Positions 59,656 to 64,000 of a stretch of DNA of 64,000 nt are shown here, piece after piece. Both the position numbers and the translations under genes were made by a program. The number at the start of each line of letters is the position of its first letter. Position 1 is the first letter of the stretch. The DNA is from Pseudomonadota bacterium. GTDB lineage: Bacteria > Pseudomonadota > Alphaproteobacteria > Micropepsales > Micropepsaceae. The DNA lies in NCBI GenBank assembly GCA_016201105.1, contig JACQDN010000071.1:1-64000 (forward strand), read 5' to 3'. Below the pieces are notes generated by a model. The model was given only the letters and a program-made list of their open reading frames with translations, searched no databases and was not told where the DNA came from.

Positions 59656-60900
59656 TCATGCCAAATTTGCGCGCCGCTTCTGCAAAAACCTGCGGATCGC
59701 TGAATCGGATTCAAGGCCTATCGCGCGTTCGAAGGCCGCATCGGCTTCGCTTACGTTGCCAGCCCGGGCAAGAAGCTCCGCGCGCGTCGCCCAGTACGGC
59801 TGGTATCCCGCCAAGCGCGAGTCCGTCACGAATTCATCCAACGCTGAAAGTCCCGCGGTTGCTCCCATGGTCTCGGCAATCGCCACCGCGCGATTGATGG
59901 CGACTACCGGTGATTGAGTGATGTTCCACAAAGCTTCGTAGAGACGCTCGATAGCCACCCAATCAGTGCGGCCGGTCAGTCGGCGGACCGCGTGGGCCGA
60001 CTGGACGGCGGCTTCCAGTTGATAGCGTCCGATTGCATGCATGGTGCTGGCGCGGTGCAACGATTGTTCGGCCTCTTCGATCATCGCTGTGTTCCAACGC
60101 GAGGGATCCTGCTCGCTGAGCGGCACGAAATCGCCAAGCGCGTTGCGGCGCGCCTCGCGCCTTGCTTCCGCGTGCAACATCAGCGCGATCAGACCGAGGG
60201 CTTCGGGCTCGTCCGGCAACAGCGAGACGACCAGTCGTCCCAGCCAGATTGCTTCTTCGGCGAGATTGCGGCGTCGAAGATCGGCGCCGGCCGGATCCGA
60301 CCAGCCTTCGCTATAGGCGGCGTAGATCGCTTCCAGCACGGCATCGAGCCGCTCGCGCAAATCCGCGCGCTCCGGAACGCGGAAGGGGATATGCGCCTCG
60401 CGGATCTTGGTCTTCGCCCGCACCAATCGCTGGCTCATCGAGGATGGCGCGACGAGAAATGCCGAGGCGATGGTCGCCGCATCGAAGCCGAGCACCGTCT
60501 GCAGAATGAGCGGTGCGCGGATCGCGGCATCGATGGCGGGATGGGCGCAGGTGAACATCAGCGCCAGCCGGTCGTCGGGAATTTCGTTGTCGTTCGCGCT
60601 CGCCAGTTCGTCCGCCATCAGTTTCATATGGTCCGACGCATCTTCGCCGCGCCGACGCTTTCGGGCCGTATCGATGGATTTGCGCCGCGCAGCCGTCAGC
60701 AGCCAGGCTTCGGGATTGTCGGGCACGCCGTTTGCCGGCCAGTGCGCCAGGGCTGAGGCAAAGGCCTCCGACAACGCATCCTCAGCGCCGGCGACATCGC
60801 GCGTGCGGGCGGCGAGAAAGGCGACGAGCTTGCCATAGCTCCGGCGTGCGACGGATTCCGCCGTCTCGCGCGCACGCCCATCGCCTTCGCCAATATCCAT
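59656..60900 (-). CDS. ECF42-type sigma factor (DUF6596)
   Basis: A 414-residue sigma factor. An ECF sigma-2 domain (about 15-90, VAGAEDALSEAFASALAHW) and sigma-4 helix-turn-helix (about 125-180, LGFDAATIASAFLVAPSSMS) are followed by a long C-terminal TPR-like DUF6596 region (about 185-414, SLLPDEPEALGLIALML, AIGRYQLEAAVQSAHA). This domain order and length are those of the ECF42 group, which is paired with DGPF/YCII proteins and has no anti-sigma factor. A YCII gene lies upstream on the same strand, as expected. Confidence 0.9.
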   Translation of the reverse strand: MDIGEGDGRARETAESVARRSYGKLVAFLAARTRDVAGAEDALSEAFASALAHWPANGVPDNPEAWLLTAARRKSIDTARKRRRGEDASDHMKLMADELASANDNEIPDDRLALMFTCAHPAIDAAIRAPLILQTVLGFDAATIASAFLVAPSSMSQRLVRAKTKIREAHIPFRVPERADLRERLDAVLEAIYAAYSEGWSDPAGADLRRRNLAEEAIWLGRLVVSLLPDEPEALGLIALMLHAEARREARRNALGDFVPLSEQDPSRWNTAMIEEAEQSLHRASTMHAIGRYQLEAAVQSAHAVRRLTGRTDWVAIERLYEALWNITQSPVVAINRAVAIAETMGATAGLSALDEFVTDSRLAGYQPYWATRAELLARAGNVSEADAAFERAIGLESDSAIRRFLQKRRANLA

Positions 60901-60904
60901 GAAC

Positions 60905-61444
60905 CTACTTGGAGCGCGGACCGATATGCGGGCCCGCCGAATGGCCCATGAAGTCGCGTTTGCCGATCTGCACGCCTTTGGCTCTGAGGATGTCATACGC
61001 CGTGACGACGTGAAAATAGAACTGCGGCAAGGCCCAATCGCGGAAATACTGATATCCATTCGATTTGAAGCCAAGATTTTCGATCAGCGGGAATTCGACG
61101 GCCCGATCGTCGGCGCCCTCGAACGACGCGGGCTTGGCGCCTTGCACCGCGGCGATCGTTCTTTCGATTCGCGCGCGATAGTCGGCCAGCGTCCTTTCCG
61201 TGTTCTCGTCGGATTTGATCTCTTGGCCCGACAGCCGCGCGGTCGCGTCTTTGGCGTGCATGCAAGCGATGTGGATTTGCCTGCCTAGAGGAAACATGTC
61301 GGGCGCCAGTCTTTCCTCCAGCAAGCTCTCGGGATCGATCTTCTTTTCCTTGGCGAACTCCACGCCCTTGTCGAGCACGGCCAGCAGATTGCGCAGCATC
61401 GGCACGAAGGTGTCGACGGCCATCGTCTGAAGCGAGATTTTCAC
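60905..61444 (-). CDS. DUF1993 protein
   Basis: A 179-residue helical protein of the DUF1993 family (four-helix bundle of DinB type): a LRNLLAVLDKGVEFAKEKK helix, RLAPDMFPLGRQIHIACMHAKDA, and FYFHVVTAYDILRAKGVQIGKRDFMG near the end. The histidines in HIACMHAKD and FHVVTAYDIL could bind a metal, as in DinB folds. Function is unknown. It sits between the YCII gene and the ECF42 sigma gene (4-base gap), so it is part of that operon. Confidence 0.85.
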   Translation of the reverse strand: MKISLQTMAVDTFVPMLRNLLAVLDKGVEFAKEKKIDPESLLEERLAPDMFPLGRQIHIACMHAKDATARLSGQEIKSDENTERTLADYRARIERTIAAVQGAKPASFEGADDRAVEFPLIENLGFKSNGYQYFRDWALPQFYFHVVTAYDILRAKGVQIGKRDFMGHSAGPHIGPRSK

Positions 61445-61492
61445 GGTTGTTTCCTTTTCCGTTGATGGCCATCAATCATAGTCCGTCGCTGC

Positions 61493-61840
61493 CTACATCG
61501 CCCAGACCGGCCGGACTTCCACCACGCCGTGGCTGGCGGCCGGACAACGCGCGGCCCACGACAGGGCTGCATCCAGATCGCGAACATCGATCAGGAAATA
61601 GCCGCCCAGCTCTTCCTTGGTTTCGGCATAAGGACCGTTCAGCACGCGAGTCTTGCCATCCGCGATGCGCACGGTGGTTGAGTCGGCGGTGGGTCTGAGG
61701 CGATTGGACGAGACGAGCAAGCCATCCTTGCGCAACGCCTCGCCGAAAGCGGCATAGGCCGCCATCGCCTTTTGGGCATCGTCGGGTTTCATGGCGGCAA
61801 AGCCTTTGGGATCGGTATAGGCAAGCAGCATGTATTGCAT
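61493..61840 (-). CDS. YCII/DGPF-domain protein
   Basis: A 115-residue ferredoxin-like protein of the YciI/DGPF family: QYMLLAYTD at the start, NGPYAETKEELGGYFLIDVRDLDAALSWA in the middle (the DGPF motif reads NGPY here), and VEVRPVW at the end. ECF42 sigma factors control and co-occur with this family. The role may be enzymatic or protective, and it is unproven. It is the first gene of the operon, with AGGAGA before the ATG. Confidence 0.9.
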   Translation of the reverse strand: MQYMLLAYTDPKGFAAMKPDDAQKAMAAYAAFGEALRKDGLLVSSNRLRPTADSTTVRIADGKTRVLNGPYAETKEELGGYFLIDVRDLDAALSWAARCPAASHGVVEVRPVWAM

Positions 61841-62026
61841 GGCAGTCTCCTTCTTGGATCGACCGGCAAAGCGCGGTCACTCCAATGACGCGCAGCGTGG
61901 GCCGATTTCGACAGGGCCAGGAGAAATTTTGAACTTATTTTCGGTGCTCTTCCAACAGAGCATTATCACAACGGCTTGTCCCAATGCCGATTTTCTGCGA
62001 AAATACTCATTCGATGAGCAACGACC

Positions 62027-62248
62027 ATGAATGATCTAGCCGATCTCTTCAAACTGAGTGCCGCTGAGCGGATCCAGCTTGCGGAGGATTTGTGGGACAG
62101 CGTTGCAGCCGATCCAAACGCGCTCCCGCCGTTCTCCGAAGCGCAGCAGGCGGAGATTAGGCGCCGGGTGTCCGAGCATTTGCGCAATCCGTCTTCGGCG
62201 AAAAGTTCGGACGCCGTTCGTGCAAAGCTTTGGTCCAAGATCGGATGA
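62027..62248 (+). CDS. Antitoxin, addiction-module component
   Basis: A 73-residue acidic helical protein of the TIGR02574 type. SAAERIQLAEDLWDSVAADP is the family core and SEAQQAEIRRRVSEHLRNP the second helix. It should bind and block the RelE/ParE-like toxin encoded 3 bases downstream, and repress the pair. Its stop overlaps the likely ribosome site of the toxin. Confidence 0.9.
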   Translation: MNDLADLFKLSAAERIQLAEDLWDSVAADPNALPPFSEAQQAEIRRRVSEHLRNPSSAKSSDAVRAKLWSKIG

Positions 62249-62251
62249 GAC

Positions 62252-62542
62252 TTGCAAATTCGATTTCGTCCCGAAGCCGAAACGGAACTTCTTGACGCCG
62301 TCGATTGGTATGAAGCGCGCGCCCGCGGTTTAGGCGCAGAATTTCTTCGCGCTTTGGACGCGGTGTTGTCTGCAATTGATCGCTATCCGGAATCTTACCC
62401 CATCGTGTTCGACAACTTGCGCAGAGCCGTACTGCGACGTTTTCCCTATAGTGTGATCTATACGCTGGCGGATAAGGAGATTTTGATTGTCGCCTGCACT
62501 CACGGTGCCCGCGACCCCAAACGCTGGCAGTCACGCGGCTAA
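62252..62542 (+). CDS. RelE/ParE-family toxin
   Basis: A 96-residue toxin of the RelE/ParE superfamily: FRPEAETELLDAVDWYEARA (helix 1), FLRALDAVLSAIDRYPESYP (helix 2), and RRAVLRRFPYSVIYTLADKEILIVACTHGARDP described by its beta-sheet with R, Y and H residues. The TTG start at 62252 follows GGATGAGA. ParE-type members poison gyrase, RelE-type cut mRNA; the sequence alone does not settle this. It is paired with the antitoxin directly upstream. Confidence 0.88.
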   Translation: MQIRFRPEAETELLDAVDWYEARARGLGAEFLRALDAVLSAIDRYPESYPIVFDNLRRAVLRRFPYSVIYTLADKEILIVACTHGARDPKRWQSRG

Positions 62543-62555
62543 AAGTTCTGTGGGG

Positions 62556-63095
62556 TTATTTCTCCATCAGCCGCGGCATGATCTCGACGAAGTTGCAGGG
62601 GCGGTGGCGGATGTCGAGTTGCCATTTGAGGATCTCGTCCCAACCGTCTTTCACCGCGCCGGTCGAGCCGGGCAGGGCGAAGAGATAGGTCCCCTTGGCC
62701 ACACCTGCGCAGGCGCGCGACTGAACCGTGGACGTGCCGATCTTCTGGAAACTCACTTGATGAAAAAGCACGGAAAAGCCGTCGATCTCTTTTTCAAACA
62801 CCGACTTGAAGGCCTCCACCGTCACATCGCGGCCCGTGAGCCCTGTGCCGCCGGTGGAAATCACCACGTCGATCTTGGGATCGTCGATCCAGGCGCGCAG
62901 CTGCGCCGCGATGCGCGATTGATCGTCCTTCAGCAACGTGCGCGCCGCGAGTTTGTGACCTGCCGCTTCGATCCGCGCGGCCAGCGTATCGCCGGAAGTA
63001 TCGTTCGAAGCGTCGCGCGTGTCGGAGACCGTCAACACCGCGATATTGACGGGAACGAAAGCGATGCTTTCGTCAATGCGTTGCAGCGGTGACAT
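62556..63095 (-). CDS. moaB: Molybdenum cofactor biosynthesis protein MoaB
   Basis: A 179-residue MogA/MoaB-type protein. VNIAVLTVSDTRD, STGGTGLTGRDVT (MPT-binding loop) and LFALPGSTGAVKDGWDEIL are the family motifs. It adenylates molybdopterin for molybdenum insertion. Its 5' end overlaps the 3' end of the lytic transglycosylase gene by 23 bases on the same strand, which suggests coupled translation. The start could lie at the overlapping ATG as used here. Confidence 0.94.
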   Translation of the reverse strand: MSPLQRIDESIAFVPVNIAVLTVSDTRDASNDTSGDTLAARIEAAGHKLAARTLLKDDQSRIAAQLRAWIDDPKIDVVISTGGTGLTGRDVTVEAFKSVFEKEIDGFSVLFHQVSFQKIGTSTVQSRACAGVAKGTYLFALPGSTGAVKDGWDEILKWQLDIRHRPCNFVEIMPRLMEK

Positions 63096-64000
63096 CGGTG
63101 ACTTTCACGATTGGAACGCGCGGCACGGCCTTGCGCTGATCGTAAAGCGGCCAGTCACCGCGCGCGGTTTGATCCAGCGACGGCGTATCTTGGCCGAGCC
63201 GCCGTCCATACATCCAGTGATACATCATCACCCGCTTCACGTAATTGCGCGTCTGCGAAATCGGGATGCTTTCCATAAACAGCAGCGGATCGGCCTGGGT
63301 GCCGGGCTTCGACATCCAGCGCGTGAGATTGCCGGGACCGGCGTTGTACGATGCCGCAACCTCGACCAGGTTGCCGTTACAATCGTCCAGCAGTTCCATC
63401 AGATAAAGCTGGCCAAGATACATATTGTGCGCGGGATCGCCGAGGTCGCCCGCATTTCCTTGCGCCACGTGAGTCGCGGTGCCCGGCATCAACTGCATCA
63501 GCCCGCGCGCGCCGGCGTAGGATGTCTCATCCGGCTTGAAGCGGCTTTCGATGCGGGCGAAGGCGAGCACCAGCGAGGGATCGACGCGGTAGCCGCCTTC
63601 GGGAAGATAAACGGGGATGGGATAAAGCCCACTCAGCATCTCGCCGCGGGAGGCCGCGGTTTCGCTGGCGCGCAATTCCAGGTTCGGCAGTCCCATCTTC
63701 CGTGCCACCGCGGCATAGGTGCCGCCGAGTTTCAGATCGATGGCCGCGAGCGCGCGGTTCATTTCATTGGGCACCTCGTCGAGGCGTCCGACTTGCCACA
63801 GCGCCACCGCGCGGTGCGCGGCCGGTACCTGCATCAGCGCGAGAAAATTGCTTGCATCCAAATCGGGTTCGGCGAACGTGCTGCTTCCGGGCACGCCGAG
63901 CACGCGTTCCGCCAGGATTCCATAGAATGTGGGTTGCTCGCGCGCTGCCGCCGTCAGAAGCGAGACGATCTTCAGCGGCTGGCCCAGCGCACCATAAGCC
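63073..64000 (-). CDS. Soluble lytic transglycosylase, partial (5' end outside the window)
   Basis: The reading frame stays open to the window edge (...FYGILAERVLGVPG lies in the last 100 bases), so the gene starts beyond 64000. The visible 309 residues include the linker domain and the Slt catalytic domain: the catalytic Glu in FARIESRFKPD, GLMQLMPGTA and AASYNAGPGN, then a C-terminal region to VTDVTAATH. It cleaves peptidoglycan between MurNAc and GlcNAc, leaving 1,6-anhydro ends that NagZ (29.6 kb) helps recycle. It lies directly upstream of moaB. Confidence 0.93.
   Translation of the reverse strand, partial: AYGALGQPLKIVSLLTAAAREQPTFYGILAERVLGVPGSSTFAEPDLDASNFLALMQVPAAHRAVALWQVGRLDEVPNEMNRALAAIDLKLGGTYAAVARKMGLPNLELRASETAASRGEMLSGLYPIPVYLPEGGYRVDPSLVLAFARIESRFKPDETSYAGARGLMQLMPGTATHVAQGNAGDLGDPAHNMYLGQLYLMELLDDCNGNLVEVAASYNAGPGNLTRWMSKPGTQADPLLFMESIPISQTRNYVKRVMMYHWMYGRRLGQDTPSLDQTARGDWPLYDQRKAVPRVPIVKVTDVTAATH

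Overview
The window looks like a GC-rich (roughly 60-65 %) alphaproteobacterial chromosome. Evidence: a CcrM-type GANTC methyltransferase, a divK-pleD pair, an F0 operon with separate b and b' subunits and AtpI, and the synteny blocks xth-erpA-dgt-SPOR-nagZ-scpA-scpB and mutY/dciA/dsbA/smc. A Caulobacterales- or Rhizomicrobium-like lineage is plausible, but I cannot fix the family from sequence alone.

Layout. 1-1.7 kb: an IS110-family (IS1111-like) element inserted into the centre of a palindromic repeat just 3' of phoB. 1.7-4.7 kb: phoB, phoU and phoR, with a triple Pho box in front of phoU and no pst genes between phoU and phoR. 4.8-11.3 kb: sugar-type MFS carrier, acyl-CoA synthetase, acyl-CoA dehydrogenase, a beta-lactamase-fold esterase and an NTF2-like protein. 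11.4-11.8 kb: a 39-aa membrane peptide and initiator tRNA-Met. 12-15.9 kb: a membrane protein, then a type III polyketide synthase, an ICMT-like methyltransferase and a DHA2 exporter, which look like a small biosynthetic cluster. 16-20.4 kb: dodecin, a complete IS66 element and a lower-GC islet (membrane protein, double-HTH regulator). 20.6-26.9 kb: divK-pleD, FrnE-like oxidoreductase, SDR, CoA transferase, histidine phosphatase, xthA. 27-35 kb: erpA, dgt, SPOR, nagZ, scpAB, an unrecognised protein and an acid-CoA ligase. 35-42.6 kb: Asp-hydroxylase-like protein, rnd, a secreted phosphodiesterase, aspS and a large lipoprotein. 42.8-45.2 kb: F0 ATP synthase operon. 45.4-53.8 kb: smc, dsbA-like, dciA, mutY, paired lipoproteins, ccrM, rnhB. 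53.8-64 kb: methyltransferase, an ECF sigma locus, radical SAM protein, a beta-propeller/MoaD/globin operon, DUF1353, an ECF42-type sigma operon, a toxin-antitoxin pair, moaB and a partial lytic transglycosylase.

How the parts work together. The phosphate genes form a self-regulated phoU-phoB unit. DivK, PleD and CcrM are cell-cycle regulators, and six GANTC sites lie in front of ccrM. The most unusual items are: the IS whose insertion site and ends can be read from the interrupted repeat; a composite repeat family whose hairpin stems differ in sequence but keep pairing; the overlapping propeller-MoaD-globin operon; the polyketide cluster; and several small membrane proteins shorter than 50 residues. 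No CRISPR array, rRNA or prophage was seen.
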